Assembly: GCF_026210795.1 (NCBI RefSeq)
Contig: NC_089436.1
Location: 496,001-560,000, forward strand
DNA length: 64,000 bases
Source of the DNA: Rhizophagus irregularis
Taxonomy: Eukaryota > Glomeromycota > Glomeromycetes > Glomerales > Glomeraceae
Direction: 5' to 3'
Shown here: piece by piece, positions 33,301 to 45,246 of the stretch
Layout: every line of letters starts with the position of its first letter
How positions within the stretch are numbered: the first letter of the stretch is position 1
Notes under the pieces: generated by a model
Told to the model about the DNA's origin: nothing
The model's input: the letters and a program-made list of their open reading frames with translations, nothing else
Database searches by the model: none
Position numbers and translations under genes: made by a program

Positions 33301-35616
33301 ATTTAAAATTTATGATTTATTTTGATTATAATTAAAAAACAAAATTAAACGTAACATAAACATTAAAAGATCATAATTTTTAAATAATTCTACAATGAAC
33401 TAAATCAAAAGTTTATTTTTTTTTGTGATATATTAAAAAAATATTTTAAATGAAAATAAGGGTGGGGTTTAAAAAAAAATTATTTATATTTTGTAAACAT
33501 TAAATAAATCTTTAAAATTTATTAAAAATACCAAAAATAGAAACTTGTGTGATATATCTGGTATATTTTAAATAATTTTTGATTATACAAAAATAGAAAA
33601 TCATGTATAAAGGGTTACATTGTTAAATTTATTCATTACCATTTTAGGTAATAAATTGAATATTAAATTTTGTGAAAAGGAAGATTCTTTTTTTAGATAT
33701 CACGTCATTTTTAATACAATTAATACATTTGTAATACCTTATTATCCGATTATTAATCGTTAAAAAAAAAAAATAGTATTTTTACCGCAATTGTCGTTAT
33801 TACCGTATTTATTATTATCCTCCGAATTTCCACGGCTCGGCTTGGCTCGCATTATATCAATTTTGGTCTATACATTAACAATTTTTAGGTCTGCATTATG
33901 ACATCTTACAATAAAAAAAAGGGGGGAAGGTTATACGGACACGAGGATTATTAGTTATTGTTGAGGTATCGAGAATTATTGAATTACTTCTTTTTTAAGA
34001 TCTTTTTTAAGGAGTATCAGGTAATTGTTTATAATCAAAACGTAATTTAACATTAGAAAAGTTAAGATCATAGAAATCATATAATTATTTTAAATCAAAA
34101 AATCAAAAAAAATCTCGTTAAACTTTTTTTATAATTATCCCAAAATGAAATATATTCAGATTTATTTATTATTTTCCATATGTGAGATTCAATCTTTTTT
34201 TTAAAATCTATTGTTTCCATAAAAGGCGTACAACCAACAAAGAAAAAACGAGTATTAATAACAAGGAGTTATTGTTATCTAAAAAAAAAAAAAAAAAAAA
34301 TATTTTTTTTTTGCATGTGCAAGATGGCGTGATTAAATAAGCAAAAATCTGAAAAAAAAAACTGGTTTTTTTTATTACATATTGAAATCGTATTGTGAAA
34401 AAAAAAAAAAAATTTTCCACGCGAAATTTTTTTTAAAAAGAGATTCCAAATAAGGGAAACATTAATGTTTATTAATGTTACATTTTTAAAAAGAGTAAGG
34501 TATCGTAAGTTAATTGTGAGTATCCGTGAGTATCGTGAGTATAAATGTTAAATGACTTGCATAATTTTTTTTAAAAATAATAAATTTTAATTTGTTCAAA
34601 GAAATTTTATATAATATTATATATAAAATACTGATATAGGTAATTAATAGACAATAATATCTTTCAATCAGTCAATCATCAATAGTTCATAATCAATCAA
34701 ATAATAATCAAATATGAATGAAGCTCCCCAAAAAAAAAAAATTCTTTGATGAAAAAAAAATATTCGATAAAAAAAAATTATTCGATAAAAAAAAATTTAT
34801 TTGATGAAAAAAAAATTTTTTTTTTCAAAAAAGAATGACAATTTTGACAATATTGTTAAAAGGACGTGTTACTCATTTTATTTCACTTTCACTTTTAAAT
34901 ATTATATACTTTAAAAAATATAAGTTTATTTTTAGTGGTTCATTTTTTCATTTTATATTTCTATTTTAGGTATTTTTTTAAAAGTTTGTTACCAAAAATG
35001 AAAATAAGCTATAATATCTGCTATCTGTTATATATCTTGTTCTATTTTGTTCTATTCATCTTTTTTTTTTCGCGCCTCCCCCTTATTTTTATAATATTAT
35101 TATTATTATATAATACCGTATTCATATATATATATCAATATTATCAACAATATATCAAAAAAAAAAAGAGAGTTGGTCACACTACATAATTTACAATTTA
35201 TATATTAACAAATAACATTCGGATTTTACCCTTATTTTTTTTATTCATATTAAATTATCAGACTAAACCGAAAGTTTGTTTTCAATGATCTTCCAGATAT
35301 TATTAACTTACTATATAATTTTAATTGATTGAGTTACATTTAAAGTAAAAAGCAAATAATAATGCATGTAATAAAAGAATTTTATCTTACACTACATTAC
35401 AGAAAGGGTAAAAAAAACGAGTCATCTGTTTACTTCAAAAAAATTTATATATAAATTTGATAAGAAAAAAAAAAGGTAAAAAAAAAATAAAAAAATAAAA
35501 ATAAAAAAAAAAATTAATTTTTTTTTTTTTTCTTTCTCAACTTTCAAAATTTTTTTATTTTAAAAAAAAAAACAAATAAATAAAATAAAATAATTTTTTT
35601 ATAATTTTTTTTTCCC
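33301..35616. other. Gene-free, homopolymer-rich interval
   Basis: Long A and T runs (34280-34310, 34396-34432, 34726-34826) and GATAAAAAAAAATTATTC-type repeats near 34740-34810. ORFs here are low-complexity. The last 150 bp (35465-35616) is an A/T-run region and probably the promoter/leader of the coiled-coil gene. Confidence 0.5.
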
Positions 35617-35631
35617 ATGAAAAAATTATGA
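35617..35631 (+). promoter_or_regulatory. Four-codon upstream ORF overlapping the main start
   Basis: ATGAAAAAATTATGA: a mini-ORF coding MKKL whose stop TGA (35629-35631) overlaps the main ATG (35628-35630). If the leader includes it, ribosomes would have to scan past it or reinitiate. Whether the transcript starts upstream of it is not known. Confidence 0.5.
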
Positions 35632-37913
35632 AAAAATTCTTACAATTTAATAAAAATCGTAACCCAGGTGGTGGTCGACAAATAAGAAATAGTTTCGCTT
35701 TTTTTCGTGCCCAAGATGAAGGTATATCAAATACTAATATACCTACATCATCATTAAGGGAATCAAAAAGAGAATCAAAATTAGAATCAAAAAGAGAATC
35801 AAAGAGAGAATCAAAGAGAGAATCAAAAAGAGAATCAAAACGATTACAACAAGATGTTGAAGGTATTGGATATGGTATTGGTGCTGGTATAGGTAATAAA
35901 CCTGAAAAAGAATTCGCTTCAGGTATAAAAAATTATTTAACAAAAAAGAAAAGTCGAACAAGTCAAAGGCAATCAGTAGCACAAAATGTACGTTCTTCTA
36001 CTATTGAAACTTCTACTATAAATGATTTAAGAGAAGAAATACAACAACGTGAAGCTAATGTTTTGGCTTTAGAGAGTAGAATAAAACTTATTGAATCAGA
36101 AAAAGAGAAAGTTACACAAGAATCAAATAAATTACATTTATTATTTAAAGAAAAGGATAAAGAGATAAATGATCTTAAAAATTTATTATCAGAACATGAT
36201 CATTCAACTGATGAATTAAGTGATTCTGTAAATAAAATTAAAAGAGAAAAGAACATTTTACAAATTGAACTTGATAAAACAAAATCTGAATTAAAAGTTC
36301 GTGAAGGTGAAATAAGAGAATTAAATTTTTCTTTATTAGAATGTGCTCATGATTTACAAGCTGCAAAAAATGATTTGGCTGCTACTATAACTGAAACTGA
36401 TGCTGTATTAGATGATTTACATTCTCAATTAAAAGAACGTGAAGAAATTATAATCGCTCATGATGCTAAAATAAAATCTTTACAACATGATTTTGAAGTT
36501 ACTCAACAAGATCTTACAAATGTTAAATCTGATTTGGAATCTACTCAATCCATGTGTAACGCTGAAATTGAAGCTACTCAAGCTATGTGTTCTGCTGAAA
36601 TTGAAGCAACTAAAGCTAAAACTTTGGCTGAAATTGGTGTTATAAGAGCAAAATATGCTGCTGAACTTCATGCTGCAAAAGAAGAACATGCTGATGAATT
36701 AGAAGCAACAAAAGCTCAACTTACTTTTTTTAAATCTCAATTGGATTCAACAAAAGCTCAACTTTCTTTTACAAAATCAAAACTTGAATGGGCAAAAGCT
36801 GATTTATCTTCTATTAAAGGTTCTCTTGATAATACAAAAGTTGAACTTGCTGCTGTTAATAATCAATTTAAACGTCAAACTTCTGAATTAAAATCAATAA
36901 AATCAAAACTTGATGATGCTAATGTAATGATTTCTGATAGAGATGGTTTAACTTCTTTTATAATACAAGTTTATCAAGAAGATATTAAAATTGAAAAAGA
37001 TCGTTCAAATGCTGAACTTGAAGATATTCAAGAACAACTTAATAAAATTAAAACCATTCATGATAAAGAAAAGAAATCAAATGCAAAAACCATTAAACAA
37101 TTATCAAATCAAGTTCAAAATTTAACAAATCAACAAGGTAATTATTATTATATTTTCGATTGTATATAATACGACGAGTCAACGATATTAATATAATTCT
37201 TTTATATAGTTCAAGAAAGGGCCAAATCATATCAATTAGAAGGAGAGAACGCAAAATTACGAAAACAACTTGAACAGACAAGATCACAAGGTAAAATAAA
37301 CCATTTCAATTATTATACATATTTTATACATATTTAATATATTTAATACATATTTACTCGATCACCATCAAACTCACATCACCAATTCTCATCATCATAG
37401 TTTCAGAACATGAATTAATGAAAGAAGAAATCGCTCGTTTACAGACACAAGTTATACAGTTAAAGAATAAGAAACGACGAAGTATCGTTGCTCAAATGGG
37501 TGAACCAAAATCTCCTATATCTACGGTAACTACTGTAGCAACAACAGCTCTATCAACACCACCTGAATCTCCTTGTAATTCATATTCTAGCAACGATTTA
37601 TTTGATGAATTAAATAAAGCTGATCAAAATTTCAATGAAGACAACCAAGTCAATGGTGGTGGAGTAGTAACTGAAGATTGGGTAACTGTAACGAAAAGAA
37701 ATAGTAATAGGCGATCAAGAAGTTCGCTTCGTGGTAATAAAACATCATCTCGAGGACGAAGGGTGAGTTTTGTTTTCATATTTACACAAATTAGCTAAAA
37801 ATAAATATAATACAAAATTCTAACATGAATTCTTTTTGATTTTTACAAAGTATTAGACGTCATCGATGTTAAATTCATTGAATTTCAGTCATGGTCCGAC
37901 ATTTTCTCTTTAA
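35628..37913 (+). CDS. Large coiled-coil protein with ESKR repeats
   Basis: Exons 35628-37137, 37210-37290 and 37401-37762 join in phase 1,1 to 651 codons. For the end I see three options: splice at gtgagt to 37857-37913 (669 residues), read through to TAA at 37796-37798 (662), or splice to a distant exon at 39307-39342. Residues 1-40 are basic/Gly-rich (NPGGGRQIRNSF); 44-72 are seven ESKR-type four-residue repeats; then a GIGYGIGAGIGN-like Gly/Ile stretch. From about 128 to 570 runs an almost continuous heptad-rich coiled coil with Ala-rich 11-residue-like units (EATQAMCSAEIEAT, ELEATKAQL). The C-part is Ser/Thr/Pro-rich (ALSTPPESP) and ends basic (RRSRSSLRG, SSRGRR). It is likely a structural or tethering protein; I do not recognise a named family. 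The 81-nt exon 2 is symmetric and could be skipped. Confidence 0.75.
35757..35842 (+). repeat. 12-bp coding tandem repeat (ESKR)
   Basis: Seven imperfect copies of AGAGAATCAAAA within exon 1, coding RESK units (one is LESK). Confidence 0.9.
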
Positions 37914-40077
37914 TCATCATTTTATTTTAAAAAAAAAAAATATGGTTTCAAGAAATAATTATGCTTATAATAATTTACGATTATATATATAATATATATA
38001 AATAATACATTATAAATAAAATTTCTCATACATTAATCACGAATTCAATCAACATCCATCATCAATCGCATATTTTTTCTTTTCTTTTATTTGCATTTTT
38101 TAATTACTTTAAATATGTATTTATTTATTTGTGAACAATTTCCTTTATTTTTTTTTTATTTAATTACCGAAATTACCGAGGAAAAAAAAATATTAATTTT
38201 TCGAATTTTTTTTTCTTAACATTCTTTTTTTGTATTTTTATATTATCTGTAATGTTTTTTTTCTTTTCAATTTTTCTTTTCAATTTTTTTTCATTTTTTT
38301 TTTCAATTTTTTGTGATGAAAAAAAAGTTGAACATCTCAACGAACGTTGAATCTTAAACGAACGAACGAACAAAAAAAAAGAAACTAGTTTAAAAAAATT
38401 TATATCCCTAAAAAAACAACCTTTCGAGAAAAAAAAATTTTTATTTAATTACATTATTATTTTTGTTGCCAATGTAAATGTTTAATAGCGAATTTAATAG
38501 TAATATTTTTTTTTTCCTTTACAAATTTACAAATCAAAAAAAAAAAATCATCAAAAAATAAAAAAAAAAAGTACGATAATAATTTCTAATCTCATTTTTC
38601 GTATGATAACTAATGATTTCAATATATCTCATCTCATTATTGCGATTAATTACTCGTTATCTTACTACTTGTTACCGATTACTTATTCCTATTACTCGCT
38701 ACCGATTAATCACTCATTACTCATTGCTCATTGCTCATTACCCGCTACTTATTCCATCTTATTATTCGTTACCCCATTTCCTCGCGTCTTTCGCACGCAT
38801 ACAGCATATCTTATTCACATGAGCGTTTATCTGTTATTTAATAATCAATACATTATTTTCATGCACAAGCACCAATCGATAATAATAATAATATTCAATA
38901 TTGTCAATTGTCAAATGACAACAAACATTCTAACGAACTAAATAAATGATTGGATTCCACATTTAAGAGTTGAAGTTTTTTATTGGTAAAATAATTTATA
39001 ATTAATTGTTTATAATTTATTATTAAAGATAAATATTATTATTATAAGCATTATTTATTATAAGCATTATACTTACCCTGCTTTATCCAACTGATTTTAT
39101 TGTATACATATAATTAATACAACTTTTTTTTTTTCTTACACAAGTACAAAGTTTAAAAAAATTTGAAACAAAAAAATTTTATTAAAGGAACCAATAAATT
39201 TTTATGATTTAAAGAAAATTTTGATTAAAATTTTTTTGTTTATTATTGTAACCTTAATTATATTAGTATCGTTACTATTCATGATTTACACGTACATTGT
39301 TCGCAGGGTTTAGCAGGAATGTTTAAATTTTATTCTGTATGACGATGATGATTAATGTTTAGGGTTTCAAAAAAAAAAAAACATTTTTTTTTGATTTTTT
39401 TTTTTAAAAAGGAAAATTGTATAATTTGATAAAAAAGCCTTTTTTTACGCCAAAAAAAAATTTCGGATTATCCTTAAAGTCGGTGATACAATTTTCAATT
39501 TAAAAGTTAAAAACCAAAAACTTTTTGTTTTTTCTTGACGAAATAATACATATTACGTCGTCTTGCGTAATTCGGAAACTATAATTATTATTATTATTGT
39601 CTCTTTTTTCCATGTGAATAAGATTCAATGTTTTACAACTTTTCATTTTCACTCTCATGATACGTACGTATAATTCGTTTCAAAAGTTATTTCCTAAATA
39701 GTAAATTGTAAAATAGAAATAATTGATTTTTTTAAAGAAAACAAACGCGCATTAAAATATTAGTAAAAGTTTATTTTTAATTATTCTCTTTGAAAAAAAA
39801 AAATTTTGAAACTAGAAAAAAAAAACGATAAACATAACAATTGTAATATGACGATAGACGGACGATATGACAGATTAATTTTATTAATTCTCCGAATTAA
39901 TTGTGTATAGTATAATATACTGACTGAGTATAATACACACGATTTATACTGACTAAAATACCCCGGGTATATACATTCTTAATTCTGGCAATTATGGTTG
40001 GCTGTACCATATACCCGAGTATATTATATTATTATTTGGGGTACAGCAAGGGATAAATGTAGGGATGTCTAAACAGT
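37914..40077. other. Intergenic or possible long intron, simple repeats
   Basis: T-rich tracts (38100-38330) and a CTCATT/CGTTAC simple repeat at about 38640-38775 (units like ATTACTCGCTACCG, CATTGCTCATTGCT). At 39296-39306 stands TTGTTCGCAG, a good acceptor, followed by an open 12-codon exon ending in TGA (39307-39342) that would fit the coiled-coil gene in phase 0. Near 39950-40025, CCCCGGGTATAT and ATATACCCGAG form an inverted pair. Confidence 0.4.
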
Positions 40078-40143
40078 AATGCTTGGTTAAGTGGATTTAT
40101 TGATGCAGATGAACATTTTGCTGTTAAGAGTCTCAAATGCTAA
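40078..40143 (+). pseudogene. LAGLIDADG endonuclease fragment
   Basis: NAWLSGFIDADEHFAVKSLK, followed by one Cys and a stop. The core WLSGFIDAD is the conserved first LAGLIDADG helix of homing endonucleases found in fungal mitochondrial introns, where the usual continuation is G(H/S)F. Upstream the frame is open only back to about 40063. No other part of such a gene is seen, so this is a short nuclear insertion of mitochondrial intron DNA, or chance; the match is too specific for me to call it chance. Confidence 0.55.
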
Positions 40144-40405
40144 TATTTATGATTTTACATATAGATACTATAATATTTACTATAATATCGTTATGAATTT
40201 GCATAGTATAGTACTCGTCATGGATACCGATCTCAATACTTAGAACTTATGAAAAATTAATATGTTAATGGATTAAATCTCTTTTTTAAGAATGTACCTT
40301 CTCACTTCTCAATTATATCAACTTCAGAAGTCCGTCTGACGATGCAACCACAGTGCTACAAATTCAGGATTAAAAACAGTTTGAGCTTACTGAGTTCGTG
40401 TTGCA

Positions 40406-40533
40406 TTCATTCCTACGACAATCATTTCTCTGACAATTATCTCACCGACAAACGTTTCACCGACAGAATCATTTGACTCATTTCGCATTTCGCAGACAAT
40501 TAGGTAAGGAAATTAGGGTTAGGATTAGGTTTC
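40406..40533. repeat. 15-bp tandem repeat followed by telomere-like text
   Basis: Units such as CGACAATCATTTCTC, TGACAATTATCTCAC and CGACAAACGTTTCAC, then a degenerate part, then ATTAGGGTTAGGATTAGG near 40515-40532. Confidence 0.6.
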
Positions 40534-42630
40534 AAAACTGTTGGTGAAAAATGACTATCGGTAAAATGATGAAACAGGCTCCTGAATTCAGCACTATATG
40601 CACTATACGCAATATTTTTAAAGTTACTAATAGGAAATTTTTCTATTATTATTTAGTTAGCTTAATGTTACTTCCAAGTTTCCTTTATTACCCGATATGC
40701 TTTTAGTAATCCCGCTTTTGATGAAATGAATTAATATTTGGTAATCTTTTTAATATTAGCAAAGTGAATACCACATAAATCAGCGCGGTTAATATTATTT
40801 GATCGTGAAAATGAATATAAATGTACTATCAACTAAGGTATATATATATTACCGAACTTATCTACCCTAATTACACCGAACTACATAATATCAGAATAAT
40901 TCTCACTACTTCATGCATCCAGCTAATTATTTCCTTCTATTAGTGATCACTTCATACTTCTGCCTCATTTGAATAAAATCCAGCCGAGTACTTGGAGTAA
41001 TAGAAGTGGTAGATGTATCACAAACAAAGTTTTATAAAATGCTCAGTATTTTGCAAAACTAGTATTGCGAGTGATATGCGGACAAGTAACACGATCCATA
41101 TAAATATTTTAGGGCTTGAAGTATTAAAACCTTTTTTCACTTTTAGCGTGAGTTAATTCCGTAATATAGAATGTATTTAGATGATTCAGTATTATAATAA
41201 GTTACAAATATCTTTTCTTTCTTACTTCGTTATTTATGGATTTGTATTTAATTTACTAGATCAATCCAAAGTCCAAACGGAAAGCTATTCCAGAATTATT
41301 TTATAACTAATTATTGTTCAAATTAGAATCGTTTTTAATTCATTCGAAAGTTCATTTATTTCAGTTGTTTGTCTTTGACGGTTGAACTAATTGTCCAGTT
41401 TATTTCCGACTTCGTACTATTAGATAGTCCTACACTTGTTGCTATGAGCATAGATATTGTTACACTGTCGATCATTCCGCAAACTTATATATATACCCAC
41501 TAATTAACAAATCAAAAAATTTTTCTTTCGAAAACGTAGTCTTTTTGCGCATCAAATTCAAGTGTCTCATGTCTCATCTTGTTGACCACTTTAAATACAA
41601 GAAATAAATGAAAAAATTGTAAAAATTTTAAATAAATACAAGAAATAAATGAAAAAATTTTTGTAAAAAGTCTTTTACTAGTAAGGCATATCGATATTAT
41701 TTATGGTAAGTTTATTATCTTAATTTAAAAAAAAAAAATCAACCACAAATTTTTTGTTATTTAAACAATTGTATAAAACCTAAAAGTTATTTATTATTAA
41801 TTTTATAATTATTTTATTATAGGTTTTTATGAGAATTTCATAATAAGTATTTTATAATATAAAGATCATGTATCTTCATCATGAATGGACATATTGGATC
41901 ATGATGATTTTATAGTTGTTGTTGTTTAGAATATTTAGAAAGAACTTTATTTTCTCTTTCAGAAAAATCAAAAATTGTTGAAATTGTATTATAGGAAATT
42001 TAGATATTTATTTTTGAATAAACGATTATTAATTCAACTATAGTTTTCGTAATTTCTTGTTATTTGATGATTTAATGTGGGTTATTTTTATGCTGTAAGA
42101 ATGCTTACAATTTATTTTTTGTTGGTAATTAGTTTATGGAAATTTTTATTATTGTAAAAAGGTGTGAATTTATTTTTTTTCTTTCGCTTTCGCGTAGACA
42201 CGTGATCGACATTTCGTAATTTATTCACAGATTGCTCAGATGCTGTTGCTACTTGCAAAAGAATTGTTTTTAATTAATTTACCAAATGAATTTGCCAACA
42301 AATTACCAACTTATTTGTGACCGCCGCGGCTACCCGATTTTAAGATCGTAAATTGTTTAAGACCATGGCGTTTGAGGGAAATATAATTAAACCTGCTCCG
42401 TATTTCCATATGAAAAGATAGATTACAAACAATAACAAAGAAATCATTAAAAGATTTATAAATGCACTTTATTTATAAGAGAAATTGGGAAAAAGGGATA
42501 ATAATATAATAAGTTATACTAATTCCTGAAGTGATTTAAACTAATTATTTCGCTTAAAAGGTCTATTAACTCTATATATTGATCGAAAACAAAGTATTAT
42601 TAGAGTATAGGACCAAAACTTTTGAATTTT
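40534..42630. other. Gene-free AT-rich interval
   Basis: No exon seen. A 27-nt direct repeat, containing ACAAGAAATAAATGAAAAAA or a close variant, occurs at about 41599 and 41639. Nothing else notable. Confidence 0.4.
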
Positions 42631-43353
42631 TCATTTTTTATAGCGTCGATTTTTTTTCTTTTTTTTCAATTCATCCACAGTTAATCTAAGAACTGCATTG
42701 GCCTGGACTTTCTCTTCAAATAATTTTGTGATGTCTTTAAGTTGCGCGTCACAAGTAAACAAGAGTTTGTCTAATTCATCGAGCTTTTTCTCTGCATCGC
42801 TATTTAATTCTTCAAACATTGCTTGGCTTTTTATCAAATCATCCTTTTCCTTAACCAACAAAAAGTATTCCGAACGTTTGTTTTCAAGTGAATCAAATAA
42901 TTGTGCTGCATCAGATTGTTCACATGCCAAAACATGTTCTAACTGAAATATTTCTGCGAATTTTGCATTATATTCTTTTTTAAGTCGTTCTTCTTCAAGT
43001 TCGAGTGATGTATTATCAGCAATCAAAACAGCATTTTCTAATCGAGATTCACTAAGAACAACATTATGATCATCATGATTATCAACTAGCCGTTTTCTAA
43101 CGTTTCGGCCAGTCGTAGCATCTTCATTTTTTCTTTTAGCAGAGACTGGCGTTGGAATTTTTACCCCTTTTACAGTTCTATTTTTCGTAAGGTTTGACGC
43201 TTTTACTGGAGTGGTTACGGGTATTTTTGACATTTTCCTTTTAAGAGGACTAATTGGAATAGCTGTGGGTCTTGTTAACGATTTCTTCGTTTTAACCTCC
43301 GAATAACGCACCCCTTGTCTGATAGGAATTGATGATACAATAGCTTTTTTCAT
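42631..43353 (-). CDS. Small basic coiled-coil protein, single exon
   Basis: 240 residues, no intron, ATG at 43353. Residues 1-95 are basic and rich in Ser/Thr/Pro/Val (SPLKRKMSKIPVTTPVKAS), with SP/TP sites suited to proline-directed kinases. Residues about 108-225 form a Glu/Leu/Lys-rich coiled coil (LELEEERLKKEYNAKFAEIF). The end is KKKKKNRRYKK, a likely nuclear localisation signal. This layout is common among chromosome, spindle or kinetochore accessory proteins, but I cannot name a family. Base composition is less AT-rich than its surroundings, consistent with a real conserved gene. The duplicated promoter module 100-170 bp upstream suggests regulated, perhaps cell-cycle-linked, expression (inference). 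Confidence 0.75.
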   Translation of the reverse strand: MKKAIVSSIPIRQGVRYSEVKTKKSLTRPTAIPISPLKRKMSKIPVTTPVKASNLTKNRTVKGVKIPTPVSAKRKNEDATTGRNVRKRLVDNHDDHNVVLSESRLENAVLIADNTSLELEEERLKKEYNAKFAEIFQLEHVLACEQSDAAQLFDSLENKRSEYFLLVKEKDDLIKSQAMFEELNSDAEKKLDELDKLLFTCDAQLKDITKLFEEKVQANAVLRLTVDELKKKKKNRRYKK

Positions 43354-43452
43354 ATTGTAAAGTTTAAAATGCTTTTTTTAAAAAAAACAAGACCGCAAAA
43401 ATGTTTTGGTAGGAAGTCAAAAAGAAGAAAGAAATTATTTATGATTGTCTGC

Positions 43453-43526
43453 TGCGTCATGTAAACAATATTACCAATTTTAGTAGAATCTGTTGCGTCA
43501 TGTAAACAATATCGCCAATTTAGTAG
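43453..43526 (-). promoter_or_regulatory. Duplicated promoter module with forkhead-like and CRE-like words
   Basis: TGCGTCATGTAAACAATAT occurs at 43453-43471 and again at 43493-43511, each followed by an (A/G)CCAATTT(T)AGTAG block. GTAAACA fits the forkhead consensus and TGCGTCA resembles ATF/CRE half-sites; CCAAT is also present. The pair lies 100-175 bp upstream of the coiled-coil gene's ATG on the minus strand. Confidence 0.6.
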
Positions 43527-43655
43527 TAAACCTACCCTTAATCTTGACGTCACTTTGGCCAATAAAAAACTGAGTTCAGTTTTGAAAAAACGCGTGAATA
43601 CTCTTGACTAGCACGTGATTTCTACTGTAGTACATAAAATTTAGGCCACCTTTTT

Positions 43656-43750
43656 TTTTAAAAGACCACCTATTCGTCATAGGTTACTCCTCTCTAAAAT
43701 AAAATAAAATAAATAAATAAATAAATTTTAAAAGACCACCCATCATCCCA
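43656..43750. mobile_element. Tiny 5'-truncated retroelement insertion with 15-bp target duplication
   Basis: TTTTAAAAGACCACC stands at 43656-43670 and again at 43736-43750. Between them are 65 bp that end in AAAATAAAATAAAATAAATA and further AATA repeats. A direct repeat flanking an AATA-tailed insert is the signature of LINE-type insertion. Confidence 0.6.
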
Positions 43751-44353
43751 CATATTTACATCTTCATCCAAAAAACCGAACTTTAAATTCCTGTTAGGGA
43801 ATTATATTATATACGTTTTTTTCTCTTAATAGACAATTCCCCATGTCCCATCGGTATTATGTATACACCTACACTTAATGCTCCCCTCCCTTCGGTGCCC
43901 CAAGGCATCGGTAAATATTTAGTTATTCATTAGTATCCATGGAATAACAAGTATGTATTCGGGACCTTATGCAAGAAAAACTTTTGACGATTAAAAATCT
44001 GACAAAAAAAATAAATTCAGTTCGAAAAGCACGTGATATATTTGGGATTTTATCTACGTTGCTTTTTGTGATTCATGTGACCTCCCTGCAGATTACGGAA
44101 TCAACGGAATAGGTTGAACACGATTTGGACCTCAAATTTATTTTCTCATAATACAAATCATATACTACGTGAACTCCGTTCATTAGTCGTCCACAGCAAT
44201 CGTCTTGGTATTAGTATCAAATGATTCAAGCAATCACCGCTCGACGATGTCCTGAACAAAATTGATAATTGTGATGAACAACCTATTGAACACCGGCCTT
44301 AAGTTTCGACGTGGTTCGTTCGAAACAACAAAAAGAAAGATGGAATCGTTTAA

Positions 44354-44803
44354 CCTGTTTGGTCCTCAAACAAGAGGAAAAAAGTAATATTTGCAAACCG
44401 TTCATCCCACAAGCCGCATCCACAACCTGCACTTAAACTGTTATCAAACGCATTAAACATATTCCAGAAAAATATGTTAGTTATGTTACTAATCACGCCT
44501 TGGATTCGAAATACATGTGCACCATGTGGAAAAAACATAAATTGGAAACGACGCCAACGCAGATCTAACAAAACGAAGAAACCTTTGCCTCCTTTACCTC
44601 CTGGTGATCCTCACTTTTATTATCGGGACTTCATCATATTGACCTTTTCAACAAGAGGATTAGAAATGGTTATGATTGCAGCAGCTTACCCAATTTTACG
44701 GGATTTACATAATTGTCCGGAGCGAAGCGAAGGACAATATATGTCTACGCACTATGAAAAAAAAATCGATCACGTGAGTTTCTCCGTGATCGTCACCCAA
44801 TGA
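44354..44803 (+). CDS. Unassigned open frame (first ATG 44474)
   Basis: Open from 44354 with no stop for 149 codons. The part after the first ATG (44474) has 109 residues: CAPC, a basic RRQRRSNKTKK, a proline run PLPPLPPGDP, and HNCPERSEGQ. I do not recognise it. The end (44715-44790) lies in hairpin-forming sequence (GGAGCGAAGCGAAGG; CGATCACG...CGTGATCG), so the frame is partly repeat-derived. It may be a decayed gene or chance; confidence is low. Confidence 0.2.
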   Translation, partial: PVWSSNKRKKVIFANRSSHKPHPQPALKLLSNALNIFQKNMLVMLLITPWIRNTCAPCGKNINWKRRQRRSNKTKKPLPPLPPGDPHFYYRDFIILTFSTRGLEMVMIAAAYPILRDLHNCPERSEGQYMSTHYEKKIDHVSFSVIVTQ

Positions 44804-45246
44804 AATCGGCAAATTTTAGTTTTTCGTTCCGGACTTACAACGGTTCCCGTTTCCTAGTATTTATTATGAATTATCACTTGTATATTAACTTTAATCATAT
44901 TCAAAGTTTATACGAATTTTTTACTTCATATTAATTAAAAAACTCTTAGTGTCAAACTATTTCACTCATATTTGCTTTTATCAACGAGAAACATTTTTTT
45001 ATTTTAATGTTAAAATATTCTAAGATGATATGATATAATATTATTCCCTATCAAACAGCATAGATCTTAAAGAATATTATTTTAAATAATAAAAATCAAT
45101 TAGTTCAAATTATAAAAATCATGTTTCTAACTTTAAATTGAAATTGAAATTAATTAATTGCTACAGTAAAAAGATTCTATTTCAAATAAAAATAATTAAT
45201 AGTCATCAGTTCATAAACAAGCAATTGAGTGCGCTAATAATTCAAT

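Noticed and set aside
34935-35189. 84-codon hydrophobic ORF
   Set aside because: Phe/Leu/Ile/Tyr-only composition from T-rich DNA; no flanking gene structure.
38603-38941. 112-codon ORF with SLP/TYS repeats
   Set aside because: Direct translation of a CTCATT/CGTTAC simple repeat.
44474-44803. Considered as a real gene for a CAPC-containing protein
   Set aside because: Kept only as a low-confidence frame; its end overlaps hairpin repeats and no known domain appears.
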